Notes: generated by a model not told the origin, from the letters alone. DNA of 64,000 nt from Trichormus variabilis 0441 (GCF_009856605.1 NZ_CP047242.1:3664001-3728000); one strand, 5' to 3'; counted from the first letter of the stretch, positions 35,501 to 45,303 are shown. Made by a program: numbers and translations.

Positions 35501-36550
35501 ATGAATACACTAACCGCAGAAACAACCAGCATAATTCCTGAAATTCCCAAACGAGGAATGCCAGTTACAATCATTACTGGCTTTTTAGGTAGTGGTAAAA
35601 CAACTCTACTCAATCAAATTCTTAAAAATAAGCATGACTTAAAAGTAGCTGTTCTTGTCAATGAGTTCGGCGATATTAATATTGATAGCCAGTTATTAGT
35701 GTCTGTAGACCAAGATATGCTCGAACTAAGCAATGGTTGTATATGCTGCACTATCAATGATGGTCTAGTTGATGCTGTTTATCGGGTTTTGGAACGAGAA
35801 GAACGTATTGATTATTTAGTTATTGAAACTACTGGCGTTGCTGACCCATTACCCATTATTTTAACATTTTTAGGTACAGAGCTTAGGGATTTGACAAACC
35901 TTGATTCAATTTTGACGGTTGTAGATGCGGAAGCTTTTGAACCAACTCATTTCGAGAGCGAAGTTGCTTTAAAACAACTTACTTATGCAGATATTATCCT
36001 CCTGAACAAAACAGACTTGGCTACTGCGGAAAAAATTCAAGCATTAGAAGACTATATCCAAACTGTCAAAGATAGTGCAAGAATCCTACATACCAAATAT
36101 GGTGAGGTAGCTTTACCCTTAATTTTAGGTGTTGGCTTAACCTCAAAAGATGACTATACAACTGATGATGCAGAAGCTCCTCATGAACATAATCATGAGC
36201 ATCATAGCCAAGACCATGACCATCATGAGCATCACCATCTTCATGAACACCACTCCCATCATTTAGATAATGATGGATTTGTTGCGGTATCTTTTCAGTC
36301 TGATAGACCGTTTGATATTCATAAATTTGAGAATTTTCTCACAGAACAAATGCCCCAGAATGTGTTCCGAGCTAAGGGTATTTTGTGGTTTAGTGATAGT
36401 GAGTTACGCCATATATTTCAACTGAGTGGGCCTCGTTATAACTTACACGCCGATGAATGGCATACTTTACCAAAGAACCAATTAGTTTTTATTGGTAGAA
36501 AATTGGAGACTCAGCAAATTTATACACAACTTAACAATTGTTTGATATGA
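35501..36550 (+). CDS. COG0523 GTPase metallochaperone (zinc-linked CobW-like)
   Basis: A 349-residue G3E GTPase: Walker A GFLGSGKTT (residues 27-35), the metal-binding CxCC (Cys80, Cys82, Cys83 in GCICCTI), ETTGVADP, NKTD (169-172), a histidine-rich loop at 228-254 with about 16 His, and a C-terminal CobW_C domain. Such proteins pass zinc to client enzymes when zinc is short. The position between a Zur box plus thrS remnant and folE fits that role. No separate Zur box was seen directly upstream, so it is probably read from the box at 35146. Confidence 0.92.
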   Translation: MNTLTAETTSIIPEIPKRGMPVTIITGFLGSGKTTLLNQILKNKHDLKVAVLVNEFGDINIDSQLLVSVDQDMLELSNGCICCTINDGLVDAVYRVLEREERIDYLVIETTGVADPLPIILTFLGTELRDLTNLDSILTVVDAEAFEPTHFESEVALKQLTYADIILLNKTDLATAEKIQALEDYIQTVKDSARILHTKYGEVALPLILGVGLTSKDDYTTDDAEAPHEHNHEHHSQDHDHHEHHHLHEHHSHHLDNDGFVAVSFQSDRPFDIHKFENFLTEQMPQNVFRAKGILWFSDSELRHIFQLSGPRYNLHADEWHTLPKNQLVFIGRKLETQQIYTQLNNCLI

Positions 36551-36648
36551 TTAAGAAGTGTTAAGTAATCAAACGACTCGGTTAATAGATTTTTGTCAAT
36601 CTCTAACTATTAACTAACTCACAATCTCTACCAATTAAACGAAATAAT

Positions 36649-37299
36649 ATGACTTTATCGATTCGTCCCGATACAGTTTCTGCTGCTCAGATGGTATCTT
36701 CTTTATCTACTCAGCAAACACCAACTGTCACAGAAGCAGAAATGGTACAGGCTGTGCGTACTTTACTAATTGGATTAGGAGAAAATCCTGACCGTGAAGG
36801 GTTGCTAGATACTCCTAAGCGAGTGGTAAAAGCTTTGCAGTTTTTGACTAAGGGATACAATGAATCCTTAGATGAACTGTTAAATGGTGCAGTATTTACA
36901 GAAGATGCCAATGAAATGGTATTGATTCGGGATATCGACATTTTCAGTTCTTGTGAACATCATATTTTGCCAATTATTGGTCGCGCTCATGTTGCCTATA
37001 TTCCCAATGGTAAGGTGATAGGATTATCTAAAATTGCGCGAGTTTGTGAGATGTACGCTCGACGTTTACAAGTACAGGAACGTCTGACGCTACAAATTGC
37101 TGATGCACTGCAAGGTTTACTCAAACCTCAAGGGGTAGCAGTGGTAGTAGAAGCAACTCATATGTGCATGGTGATGCGTGGTGTACAAAAGCCTGGTTCT
37201 TGGACTGTAACTAGTGCAATGCGTGGTGTATTTGCGGAAGATGCTCGCACTCGTGAAGAGTTTATGAATTTAGTACGACATAATGCTAATTTTCACTAA
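36649..37299 (+). CDS. folE: GTP cyclohydrolase I (zinc type)
   Basis: Converts GTP to 7,8-dihydroneopterin triphosphate, first step of folate and pterin synthesis. 216 residues with [48 protein letters not shown] and THMCMVMRG. Zinc ligands Cys102, His105 and Cys173 have exactly the spacing of E. coli FolE (110, 113, 181), so this is the zinc-dependent FolE1 type and a likely client of the metallochaperone encoded 98 bases upstream. Probably in the same Zur-controlled transcript. Confidence 0.95.
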   Translation: MTLSIRPDTVSAAQMVSSLSTQQTPTVTEAEMVQAVRTLLIGLGENPDREGLLDTPKRVVKALQFLTKGYNESLDELLNGAVFTEDANEMVLIRDIDIFSSCEHHILPIIGRAHVAYIPNGKVIGLSKIARVCEMYARRLQVQERLTLQIADALQGLLKPQGVAVVVEATHMCMVMRGVQKPGSWTVTSAMRGVFAEDARTREEFMNLVRHNANFH

Positions 37300-37378
37300 T
37301 ACCGTTTCTTAATGAAGATGTGCTTTATTCTGGACTGTAGAGACCTTTACCTGGTGCAACTTCATAGAAAATGGGTAT
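37299..37378 (+). repeat. MITE-like element, family 1, copy B (internal deletion)
   Basis: Starts at the last base of the folE stop: ATACCGTTTCTTAATGAAGATG ... GCAACTTCATAGAAAATGGGTAT, 80 bp. It lacks part of the central inverted repeat present in the copy at 30319. Confidence 0.7.
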
Positions 37379-37393
37379 CAATAACCAAGATTT

Positions 37394-37530
37394 AGAGGAC
37401 ACCAAAAAATAAATTATCCGAAATTGATGGTTTGGTAGGGTGCGTCAGTATGAATAATTTCTGAGTATATTTAAGTTCTATCATACTGACGCACTCTACA
37501 TTTTTGATATTTTTTATCTGGAATTCCCTT
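37394..37530. repeat. MITE-like element, family 2, copy 2
   Basis: Left end AGAGGACACCAAAAAATAAATTATCC; right end TATCTGGAATTCCCTT, which read inward is AAGGGAATTCCAGATA. Internal inverted pair GTAGGGTGCGTCAGT / ACTGACGCACTCTAC as in the copy at 1798. The rest of 37531-37757 has no gene. Confidence 0.6.
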
Positions 37531-37757
37531 ATATACAAGTAATAATCAAAGCTTAAAAAAGTTTTGTAATAGCGCATCTGTCTTTAAAATTAATGCCATA
37601 AATCCATAAATAAGGTACAGATGCGCTGCTACTGGCTAAAAATTTTCATTTATTCCACAAATCTGCAACGCTAAAACTTCCTATAAAGATGAATGTGGAG
37701 ATAAAAGATATTTTGTCTCTGTGTTTATATCTATGTTGAAAAATTTAGCATTATTCT

Positions 37758-38063
37758 TTAAACCTCTTCATCTTCTCCTTGAATTAAAGAAGTAAGTCTA
37801 TCTAAAGTTTGTGTTAGTTGTGTTAGCTTTTGCAAGGAATCATCTTGAGATTCAGCGAGGCTCTGCACTGCATCACACAAGGCAAAAATTTGATACCCCT
37901 GTTGCTGTAACTGCTTTCCTTGTGCTTCTACTTGGCAACTCAGATTTTCCACTCTTTCTGCGAGACGTTCAATGGTTTCAGTAGTAGATAATACTGCTTC
38001 CCCAATTTGCTCCACAATGGACTCTAGACGACTAATTTTTACCTCGACTCCAGATGCAACCAT
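37758..38063 (-). CDS. Small coiled-coil protein of unknown function
   Basis: A 101-residue protein that is nearly all heptad repeat (ISRLESIVEQIGEAVLSTTETIERLAERVENLSCQVEAQ ... LTQLTQTLDRLTSLIQ) with an acidic end. No transmembrane segment. Function not recognisable; coiled coils of this kind oligomerise. It is flanked by repeat-rich gaps on both sides. Confidence 0.6.
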   Translation of the reverse strand: MVASGVEVKISRLESIVEQIGEAVLSTTETIERLAERVENLSCQVEAQGKQLQQQGYQIFALCDAVQSLAESQDDSLQKLTQLTQTLDRLTSLIQGEDEEV

Positions 38064-38619
38064 TTCTTGACTACCCCGATTGTAAGAGAGAATTTTAGTA
38101 ATGTATGGATATTAATAATTGACTAATCTAGTCCAATAAATACAACTCTATATAAATGCTCTTTTCATACTATTGATGATTTTATTGATGGCTGCTTCTA
38201 GCAAATGGTAGAAGAATTTTTGCAACTTCAATGATAATTGAGCTAGTTTAATTGCTTTACCTTGTATCTGTCACCTGCATTTGATCTTGGTAAGAGAATC
38301 CTTGCTTAGGGATGTCTATCTGGACTTAATTTTGATCAGATGAATTTGAGATTTTTCACTCATACGATCGCCTGGTAACATTATTTGCGACTATAGGCAT
38401 TTTTAATACATATTATTGTGTTTCAACCATCCTCCTCATGAAATATTTATTTCTCTTTATTTTAAATTTATAAAACTTCATGATCCCCAGAAGGTTGATG
38501 AAGATTACGTAAATATACCGTAAAATGTCCGAGTCTTTGATGAAGATGAGTTTATATTTTGTTGAGTGCAACTCAGTGTTATTACCCTTTTTGTTAGGCA
38601 TTCGGCTAGAAAACGTACC
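38064..38619. other. Gene-free stretch
   Basis: AT-rich; short frames on both strands near 38413-38728 are not convincing and overlap the sugar transferase start. It presumably holds the divergent promoters of the coiled-coil gene and the sugar transferase gene. Confidence 0.45.
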
Positions 38620-39297
38620 ATGTATCAAACACAATTACAAAGCGTCTTGCAAGGTACTACTTATAAGGATTGGGCGTTCGGGCTTATGCCCCATCCCTCA
38701 GTGCAATCTAAGTTCAAACGTTGTTTAGATATTTTAGGCAGCTTAGTGGGATTGGGAATTTTAGCGATCGCATTCTTACCAATTGCGATCGCGATCAAGC
38801 TCGATAGTCCAGGCCCAATTTTCTTTTCTCAAGAGCGCTATGGTTTTCGGGGTCGTCCCTTCCAAATTTGGAAGTTTCGCTCGATGGTGAACGACGCGGA
38901 GAGACTGAAAACCTTAGTAGATAACGAAGCAGACGGATTGATCTTTAAAAATAAAAACGATTTTCGGGTAACTAAAGTGGGGCGTTTATTGCGTAGTACT
39001 AGCTTAGATGAACTACCCCAATTCTGGAACGTCCTCATGGGTGACATGAGTTTAGTCGGAACACGTCCACCCACTGCTGATGAAGTAGCCAAATATAGCG
39101 ATCGCCACTGGCAAAGATTAAACGTCAAGCCTGGCTTAACCGGCGAATGGCAAGTTAACGGACGTTCTCATGTCAAAGACTTTGAACAGATAGTAGATTT
39201 AGATTTGCAATATCAAAATAATTGGCATCCTCTATACGACTTGCTACTGATTGGTAAAACAATTTACGTTATCGTCGCTAGAGTTGGAGCCTTCTAA
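38620..39297 (+). CDS. Undecaprenyl-phosphate sugar-1-phosphate transferase (bacterial sugar transferase)
   Basis: Transfers a sugar phosphate from a nucleotide sugar to a lipid carrier, the first step in exopolysaccharide or O-antigen synthesis. The 225-residue product has one N-terminal hydrophobic helix (ILGSLVGLGILAIAFLPIAIAI), then the family blocks SPGPIFFSQERYGFRGRPFQIWKFRSM, LRSTSLDELPQFWNVLMGDMSLVGTRPP and KPGLTGEWQVNGRS. ATG 38620 is chosen; the open frame upstream to 38566 adds residues unlike the family. No other polysaccharide gene is adjacent, and a terminator follows 66 bases later. Confidence 0.92.
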   Translation: MYQTQLQSVLQGTTYKDWAFGLMPHPSVQSKFKRCLDILGSLVGLGILAIAFLPIAIAIKLDSPGPIFFSQERYGFRGRPFQIWKFRSMVNDAERLKTLVDNEADGLIFKNKNDFRVTKVGRLLRSTSLDELPQFWNVLMGDMSLVGTRPPTADEVAKYSDRHWQRLNVKPGLTGEWQVNGRSHVKDFEQIVDLDLQYQNNWHPLYDLLLIGKTIYVIVARVGAF

Positions 39298-39363
39298 AGC
39301 GATCGCTCAAAATAATGATTGAGCAAGCTTGGCTCTCATCAATTACCCATTACCTATTACCGA

Positions 39364-39393
39364 AAACACCGCCCACAAGGGGGCGGTGTTTTT
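39364..39393 (+). terminator. Rho-independent terminator
   Basis: AACACCGCC and GGCGGTGTT pair around CACAAGGG, followed by TTTT and preceded by AAAA; it serves the sugar transferase gene and possibly the convergent helicase gene. Confidence 0.85.
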
Positions 39394-39428
39394 CATCTTT
39401 GCCTTTATGCGTACTGAATGATGTCTAT

Positions 39429-40709
39429 TTACCTTTTCCCAGAATTAGTTAAACGTTTTTTCCCTGATTTCTTTGGCACAGCTTGAGCAGCAGAGCGAGG
39501 CTGATGCTTACTATCTTTGGGTTTTTGCTTGCGTTCATCCTGGCTTGGTTCTGGTTTAGTTTGGGAATTAGCTCCAATACCCGCTACCAATTCAAAAGGC
39601 AATCGTTTTTCAATCAGTTTTTCAATATCTGCCAACAAATGATATTCATCGGCGCTCACCAAAGATACAGCCTCACCTGATGCACCAGCACGACCAGTGC
39701 GACCAATGCGATGAACATAATCTTCTGGTACATAGGGCAAATCGAAATTGACCACATAAGGCAATTCGCTGATGTCCAGCCCCCGCGCGGCGATATCAGT
39801 TGCCACTAAAACTTGTAAACTACCATTTTTGAACTTTGCCAGAGCGTGGGTACGTGCCGACTGGCTCTTATTGCCGTGGATAGCTAGAGCTTGAATGCGC
39901 TCATGTCCCAATTGTTTCACCAGGCGGTCAGCACCATACTTGGTGCGAGTAAATACTAGTACTTGATACCAATTATCTTTCCGAATCAGGTGAGCAAGTA
40001 AATCTCGTTTCCTGTCGCGCTCTATTTTGTAGACTTTTTGTGTCACCGTATCGGCGGTAACGTTACGGCGTGCTACTTCAATCATTTGTGGGCGATTTAG
40101 CAGACCGGCGGCTAGTTCCTTGATTTTGTCTGAGAATGTAGCGAAGAATAGCAAATTTTGTCGCTGTTTGGGCAGCAAAGAGAGGATACGACGGATATCA
40201 CGAATAAAGCCCATATCTAACATCCGGTCGGCTTCATCCAGCACGAGAATCTCAATCTGTGAAAGGTTTACCGTTCCCTGCTGCACATGGTCTAGGAGTC
40301 GCCCTGGGGTAGCAACCAAAATATCCACGCGACCCTTTAAACGCTGTTTTTGGGGATTAATACTGACTCCACCAAACATCACCATTGAGTTGAGGTTCAA
40401 GTACTTGCCGTAGTCACGTACGCTTGATTCCACCTGTGCGGCAAGTTCACGAGTCGGGGTGAGAATCAGCGCCCGAATGGGGGAGGAAGGACTGGAGGCG
40501 CTTTTAAGACTATCTTGGGATAATAAATGTAGCAGTGGGAGGGTAAAGCTGGCAGTTTTCCCAGTTCCAGTTTGAGCGCCAGCTAGCAAGTCACGTCCCG
40601 ACAAGACAGCAGGAATGGACTGCATCTGGATTGGTGTAGGTTTGGTGTACCCCAACTCAGTAACAGCACGAATAATTTCATTGGACAAGCCGAGATGAGA
40701 AAAAGACAT
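39429..40709 (-). CDS. DEAD-box RNA helicase, RhlE-like
   Basis: ATP-dependent RNA unwinding (ribosome assembly, RNA decay or cold adaptation). The 426-residue product has the Q motif ([26 protein letters not shown]), motif [31 protein letters not shown] (motif III; SAT in most members, here FAT), then the C-terminal RecA domain with [13 protein letters not shown] and [10 protein letters not shown], and a basic tail. The start at 40709 (MSFSHLGL) is family-like; the frame upstream is leader. A long hairpin lies in the 5' leader. Confidence 0.92.
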   Translation of the reverse strand: MSFSHLGLSNEIIRAVTELGYTKPTPIQMQSIPAVLSGRDLLAGAQTGTGKTASFTLPLLHLLSQDSLKSASSPSSPIRALILTPTRELAAQVESSVRDYGKYLNLNSMVMFGGVSINPQKQRLKGRVDILVATPGRLLDHVQQGTVNLSQIEILVLDEADRMLDMGFIRDIRRILSLLPKQRQNLLFFATFSDKIKELAAGLLNRPQMIEVARRNVTADTVTQKVYKIERDRKRDLLAHLIRKDNWYQVLVFTRTKYGADRLVKQLGHERIQALAIHGNKSQSARTHALAKFKNGSLQVLVATDIAARGLDISELPYVVNFDLPYVPEDYVHRIGRTGRAGASGEAVSLVSADEYHLLADIEKLIEKRLPFELVAGIGANSQTKPEPSQDERKQKPKDSKHQPRSAAQAVPKKSGKKRLTNSGKR

Positions 40710-40743
40710 AGAACTCCGGATATAACATCGGCCTGTCACCAGT

Positions 40744-40816
40744 AGCGGTATCAGTCTTAGGCGGACGGACAAAGGTTTGAGGCGTGGGATGGGCAGTAGC
40801 GCCAAGACTGATAGCG
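40744..40816 (-). promoter_or_regulatory. Long hairpin in helicase 5' leader
   Basis: CGGTATCAGTCTTAGGCG (40746-40763) pairs with CGCCAAGACTGATAGCG (40800-40816) around a 36-base loop, about 35 bases before the helicase ATG. It may control helicase expression as structured leaders do in cold-induced helicase mRNAs. Confidence 0.5.
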
Positions 40817-40936
40817 AATACCCCAACCGTGAATCTTAACAGAGTAAAGGTGACATATAATCCAATTTCTTTAAACTTTAATATTGATGGTTGAGAATAA
40901 TGGTTCCAAGCTAATGTACGTCTGATGACAAGTCAT

Positions 40937-40971
40937 AGATACCCGACTTTTTCAAAAAAAGTCGGGTATCT
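40937..40971. repeat. Hairpin family copy 3
   Basis: AGATACCCGACTTTTT and AAAAAGTCGGGTATCT around CAA; near-perfect palindrome just after the stop of the HupE-like gene, so it can end that transcript. Confidence 0.8.
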
Positions 40972-40994
40972 GAACACCCACAACCTGGGATATT

Positions 40995-41645
40995 TCAAAA
41001 ATTAGCAGTACCTAAGAAATTGAGTAAGTTACCGCAGAATACAAAACCGATCGCCATAAAAGCAAAACCTACAAAACGGACGATTGTGTATAAGCTATCC
41101 TTAACCAGTCGTCTGGTACTAGTGGCGATTGCATACTGAGTTAAACCGAAGCCTGCGGTGTAGGTAAGCAAGGAGATGAAATCAATCCCGTCGGTAACTT
41201 GTCCAGAAACGTAGCCTTGCAACAAACCAGCGATCGCACCTAAGATCACTACAACCAGCCAGTTAGGTTTATGGGGCATCACTAAGATAGCACCAAAGCC
41301 AATAGTAAAAATAGCGATCGCTATCTCTGCACCTGGTAAATGGAACGTCGATAAATGTGTAAGTCCGCCCAGTACAGATGCTAAGACAAAAGACATGGTG
41401 ACGAATGAACCATGAACAATGCCTGTTGAGATTAAACCAATGCCTAATATCCTGGCTAAACTGTCGAGGTGCAGCACCGGATCAGCCACACCCCATAAAA
41501 AACCATCCCAGCTATTGGTTATCTGATATTGCAGAGATAATCCACTTACAGAGCTTAACAAACTAATTAGTATCAAAGCGGCGATCGCTCCCAGGTGACG
41601 ATGCTGTAACTTCCTGACAGCAGTAGGTATGGATGTAGTTAACAT
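40995..41645 (-). CDS. HupE/UreJ-like membrane protein
   Basis: A 216-residue protein with six or so transmembrane helices. The block GFLWGVADPVLHLDSLARILGIGL and the following GLTHLSTFHLPGAEIAIAIFTIGFGAILV resemble HupE/UreJ, a family of nickel or cobalt permeases. The canonical HPxxGxDH metal signature of the first helix is changed to ADPVLHLDS, so metal transport is doubtful. The start at ATG 41645 is chosen over 41690 because the upstream residues are unlike a signal. No hydrogenase or urease gene is near. Confidence 0.65.
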   Translation of the reverse strand: MLTTSIPTAVRKLQHRHLGAIAALILISLLSSVSGLSLQYQITNSWDGFLWGVADPVLHLDSLARILGIGLISTGIVHGSFVTMSFVLASVLGGLTHLSTFHLPGAEIAIAIFTIGFGAILVMPHKPNWLVVVILGAIAGLLQGYVSGQVTDGIDFISLLTYTAGFGLTQYAIATSTRRLVKDSLYTIVRFVGFAFMAIGFVFCGNLLNFLGTANF

Positions 41646-41795
41646 AAAAATGCACAAGTAGTTTTTTGATACCTTATACTTCCCTGGCAATCAAAATAAC
41701 TAACATCTCATACAAAACAGAGGTAGAGGGATAGGGGGCAGGATTAATGTACAAATGTTGGATAGAAAGTTTTTTTTGTTAACAACTAATACCTA

Positions 41796-41898
41796 ATACC
41801 AATTCTCTATGAAGTTGTGCCAAATAAATGATGTAGAAACGTTGTATGCAACGTCTCTACAGTACAGAATAAAGTGCATCTTGCTCAAAAAACGGTAT
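41796..41898 (-). repeat. MITE-like element, family 1, copy C
   Basis: Same 103-bp element in reverse orientation: ATACCAATTCTCTATGAAG at the left, AAAACGGTAT at the right, with the central GTTGTATGCAACGTCTCTAC palindromic core. It lies downstream of the ethylene-receptor-like kinase gene. Confidence 0.75.
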
Positions 41899-41913
41899 AA
41901 AAAAACTGGATTC

Positions 41914-43320
41914 TTATGTAGAAGACTTGAGGCGAGTTGGGATGCAAATGATAAACTCAGTCCCTTCGTTGGGAGCAGAAACACACTTTAGGGTGCCACC
42001 ATGCTTATTGATAATCTGATAACTAATCGACATCCCTAGACCAGTACCTGAACCAATAGGTTTAGTTGTGAAGAAAGGGTCAAAAATTTTATTTCTTACT
42101 TCTTCCGTCATACCACAACCGTTATCAGAAATCTGAATCATCACTTGACTACTATCTAGAGCCTTAGTCTGAATCTGAATCAGTGGCTTGTTTGCTGATT
42201 CCTTGGCTGCTTCAATAGCATTGGTCAGGATATTCATGAATACTTGATTTAGTTGACCAGGATAGCACTCCACTAGAGGTAAGTTATTGTATTCTCTAAC
42301 AACGTCAATATCTGGATGTTTGCCCTGACCTTTTAAGCGGTTTTTTAGCAGTAATATTGTATTATCAATGCCTTCATGAATATCTACTTGTTTAATTTCC
42401 GCTTCATCCAAGCGAGAAAAATTGCGTAAAGATAAAACTATTTCCCGAATGCGATCGGCTCCATTCTTGATAGAGGCTAAAATTTTTTCAAAATCGTTCT
42501 GTACAAAATCAAGATCAATTTCTTGTATGTAAGCCGCAATTTCCCAAGCAGGTTTAGGATAGTATTGCTGATAAAGAATAATTAGTTGCCACAAAGCTTT
42601 GGTATATTCATAGATGAAGTGAATATTACCGTAAATAAAATTAACTGGGTTATTAATTTCATGGGCAATACCTCCAACTAATTGACCCAAAGAAGACATT
42701 TTTTCTGTTTGAATCAGTTGGACTTGAGCGTTAGCCAAATCGTTCAAAGCGACTTGCAGTTTTTCTGCTTGGTCTTTAGCTTTAGCGGCTGTAGCCAAGG
42801 ATGCCAACATACTTTGATGTAACTGATTGGTGCGCTCCTCAACTCTATTCTCTAAGTCTGCTTTAATTTGTAAAAGAGCTGCTTCTGCTGTTTTGCGCTC
42901 GATGATTTCCGTTTTGAGTCGGTTGTTAGCAGCTTCTAATTGTGCAGGACTAGGTAAAGCTAATAATTGCGGAACAATGGGTATGAGGACAATGGCTGTA
43001 TATATGGAGATAAAAGCAGTGATTGCCTTCATGAAACCAGACAACCAATAAGTTGGATGCCAAAGTGTCCAGATTTCCATCACATGGGAGGTAGCACAGG
43101 AGACAATGAAAGCCCCAAATAGTAGAAATATCCATTTAAAAGGCAAATCTTGTCGCTTTCTAACAAAATAAACCAGGGTGATGGGGATGGAATAGTAGGC
43201 AACAGCGATGAGGAAATCTGAAAGTGTATGCAACCAAACTAATCCAGGTTGCCACAGGTAGCAATGGCCATGAGGGATAAATAAATTATCCGCAAAAACA
43301 TTATGTATTAATTGTAACAT
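41914..43320 (-). CDS. Ethylene-receptor-like sensor histidine kinase
   Basis: A 468-residue membrane kinase. Three N-terminal helices (residues about 25-125) match the plant ETR1 ethylene-binding domain: LSDFLIAVAYYSIP and FGAFIVSCATSHVMEIWT. Asp35, Tyr42, Ile72, Cys75 and His79 correspond to ETR1 Asp25, Tyr32, Ile62, Cys65 and His69 at a constant offset of ten; Cys and His bind the Cu(I) cofactor. Then a coiled coil, HisKA with His220 (GGIAHEINNPVNF) and HATPase (DNGCGM, GSGTGLGMS). There is no receiver domain or GAF domain and no adjacent response regulator. A Synechocystis homologue (SynEtr1) binds ethylene. Confidence 0.9.
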   Translation of the reverse strand: MLQLIHNVFADNLFIPHGHCYLWQPGLVWLHTLSDFLIAVAYYSIPITLVYFVRKRQDLPFKWIFLLFGAFIVSCATSHVMEIWTLWHPTYWLSGFMKAITAFISIYTAIVLIPIVPQLLALPSPAQLEAANNRLKTEIIERKTAEAALLQIKADLENRVEERTNQLHQSMLASLATAAKAKDQAEKLQVALNDLANAQVQLIQTEKMSSLGQLVGGIAHEINNPVNFIYGNIHFIYEYTKALWQLIILYQQYYPKPAWEIAAYIQEIDLDFVQNDFEKILASIKNGADRIREIVLSLRNFSRLDEAEIKQVDIHEGIDNTILLLKNRLKGQGKHPDIDVVREYNNLPLVECYPGQLNQVFMNILTNAIEAAKESANKPLIQIQTKALDSSQVMIQISDNGCGMTEEVRNKIFDPFFTTKPIGSGTGLGMSISYQIINKHGGTLKCVSAPNEGTEFIICIPTRLKSST

Positions 43321-43404
43321 TAAATATTGCCAAAGTATACTTCGCTACGATAATTTACATGGCAAGTATAAAATTTTGTAAATAAAGATGCTACAGAGAA
43401 ATTA

Positions 43405-45156
43405 CTAACTTAGTAGTTCTGCCACTTGATGCTGGCTCCAAAGTTTCCGGTACAGACCTGCTTGCTGTAACAGTTCCAAGTGATTACCCACCTGTACAAT
43501 TTGACCTTTATCCATGACAAATATCCGGTCTGCCGCCGCCGCCGCCGAAAGTTGATGAGTGATGAAAACTACAGTCTTACGTTCAGTACCACTGGATAGA
43601 TTATTGAGAATTTGTGTAGCTGTTTGATTATCCACACTAGAGAGGGCATCATCTAAAATTAAGACTGGAGCATTAACTAACATTGCTCTAGCTAGTGCAG
43701 TACGTTGCCTTTGACCGCCAGAAAGGGTAATACCGCGTTCTCCGACGATGGTTTCATACTGTTGGGGAAAATTAATAATTTCGGGATGGATTTGAGCTAG
43801 TTTAGCAACGTACTCTACATTTTCTGGAGGACTGACAGGATCGCTGTAGCGGATATTATTTTTAATTGTAGTACTAAATAAAAAGCTATCTTGAGGAACA
43901 TAGGCGATCGCACTACGTAAATCGGCCAAAGCTATCTGAGTAATATCCTGCCCATCTAAAAACAATTGTCCTGGCGCAACTTCCAATAATCTGGGCAAGG
44001 CATTAGCTAACGTAGATTTACCAGAACCGATTGCTCCGACAATCGCTACGGTTTCCCCAGGAGCAATAGTAAAGCTAACTTTGTCCAAAGCCGGATTTTC
44101 AACACCCGGATAAGCGTAACTGAGATTTTTGGCAGTTAATTCCCCTTTTACCTCAGCTAATTCTAAATGTATGGCTGCATCAGCATCTTGAATTTTAGCT
44201 TCTACACTGAGGATAGCTTCCAAACGATCTACACTCACCTCACCCCGTTGGTAAGCAGAAATCGTGAAGCCTAATAGCGCTGTGGGAAAGACTAGACGTT
44301 CTATGTATATGAGAAGCGCCAAAAAATCGCCAACAGCTAAGGTTCCCTCGGCAATTCTTGACGTTCCCAACCAAATAACTACCAGTGAACTCAGACTGGC
44401 TAAACCACCAATTAAAGGAAACAGAATATTGCGGCTTTTGGCTAGTTCCAAGTTAGCACTTAATAACTTTTGATTTTGTTGGGCAAAAGCGCGACGCTCA
44501 TTTTCTTCTTGAGCGTAAATTTTAATTAAAGCAATGCCACTAATATCTTCTTGAATCAACTCACTAATGTCAGAGAGTTGTTCTTGTACTTTTGCCTGTT
44601 CCTGACGTAAACGATTGCTAAATAAGTTGACTAAAACAAACATTAAGGGATAAATTGCCAAAGCTGCGAGTGTCAAATCGACACTAATTCTCAGCATGAC
44701 GGGTAAGGTGAGAACGTAAGCAAATAGGGTGTTGGCCAAACTTAAGACCGCAAAACCTAATAAGCGCCTGACATTATCTACATCACTGGTGGCTCTGCTA
44801 ATTAGATCACCAATTGTATTGGTGGCAAAATAAGCTGGTTCTAGCTTGAGTAAATGCTCAAAAATCCGTTGTTTAAGGTCAAATTCTACTTGCCTACCCA
44901 CTCCAAATAACCAAATCCGCGAAGCCATGCGGATGAGCAACATAGCGGAACTAAGCAAGATAATAACTACTACGTAACGTAATATTTGGTTCCAGCTAAA
45001 GTTGGTAGAAAGTAGGTCAACACAAGCCCTAATCAACCAAGGGATATAAACACCCAGCCCATTGACAGACAACAAAGCCAGGATGCCCAATGCTGCTTCC
45101 CGCCAATGGGGACGCAGATAAGCAGCAAGTTTAGTAATTCGTCGAGATTTTGTCAT
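43405..45156 (-). CDS. ABC exporter half-transporter (MdlA/LmrA-like)
   Basis: A 583-residue half-transporter: six transmembrane segments in residues 20-320, Walker A GAIGSGKST, Q-loop AYVPQDS, signature LSGGQRQR, Walker B VLILDDALSSVD (Asp in place of the catalytic Glu) and switch His FITHQLS. A subunit with Asp at this position usually pairs with a canonical partner, which is not adjacent. The start is ATG 45156 (MTKSRRITKLAAYL); 49 codons of open frame upstream come from a GGGGACTGG tandem repeat and are not counted. Confidence 0.88.
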   Translation of the reverse strand: MTKSRRITKLAAYLRPHWREAALGILALLSVNGLGVYIPWLIRACVDLLSTNFSWNQILRYVVVIILLSSAMLLIRMASRIWLFGVGRQVEFDLKQRIFEHLLKLEPAYFATNTIGDLISRATSDVDNVRRLLGFAVLSLANTLFAYVLTLPVMLRISVDLTLAALAIYPLMFVLVNLFSNRLRQEQAKVQEQLSDISELIQEDISGIALIKIYAQEENERRAFAQQNQKLLSANLELAKSRNILFPLIGGLASLSSLVVIWLGTSRIAEGTLAVGDFLALLIYIERLVFPTALLGFTISAYQRGEVSVDRLEAILSVEAKIQDADAAIHLELAEVKGELTAKNLSYAYPGVENPALDKVSFTIAPGETVAIVGAIGSGKSTLANALPRLLEVAPGQLFLDGQDITQIALADLRSAIAYVPQDSFLFSTTIKNNIRYSDPVSPPENVEYVAKLAQIHPEIINFPQQYETIVGERGITLSGGQRQRTALARAMLVNAPVLILDDALSSVDNQTATQILNNLSSGTERKTVVFITHQLSAAAAADRIFVMDKGQIVQVGNHLELLQQAGLYRKLWSQHQVAELLS

Positions 45157-45303
45157 GAATTGGGGGACTGGGTTTTGGTGACTGGGGACTGGTGAGTCAG
45201 CGACGGGTACGTAGGGGGTTTCCCCCATAAGCGACTGACGAACCCCGAAGGGGGAATTGGGGACTAGTGAGTGGAGAATGTTGAGTGGAGAGTGCCGAGT
45301 CAA
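45157..45303. repeat. STRR upstream of the third ABC gene
   Basis: GGGGACTGG, TTGGTGACTGGGGACT and AGTGGAGA units in tandem with HIP-less composition. It keeps a frame open upstream of the real start but encodes nothing family-like. Confidence 0.6.

Noticed and set aside
38413..38728. Two overlapping short frames before the sugar transferase
   Set aside because: They are on opposite strands over the same bases, run into the sugar transferase start and have no family features.
45157..45303. Longer N-terminus of the third ABC exporter
   Set aside because: The added 49 codons come from a GGGGACTGG tandem repeat; family-like sequence starts at MTKSRRITKL.
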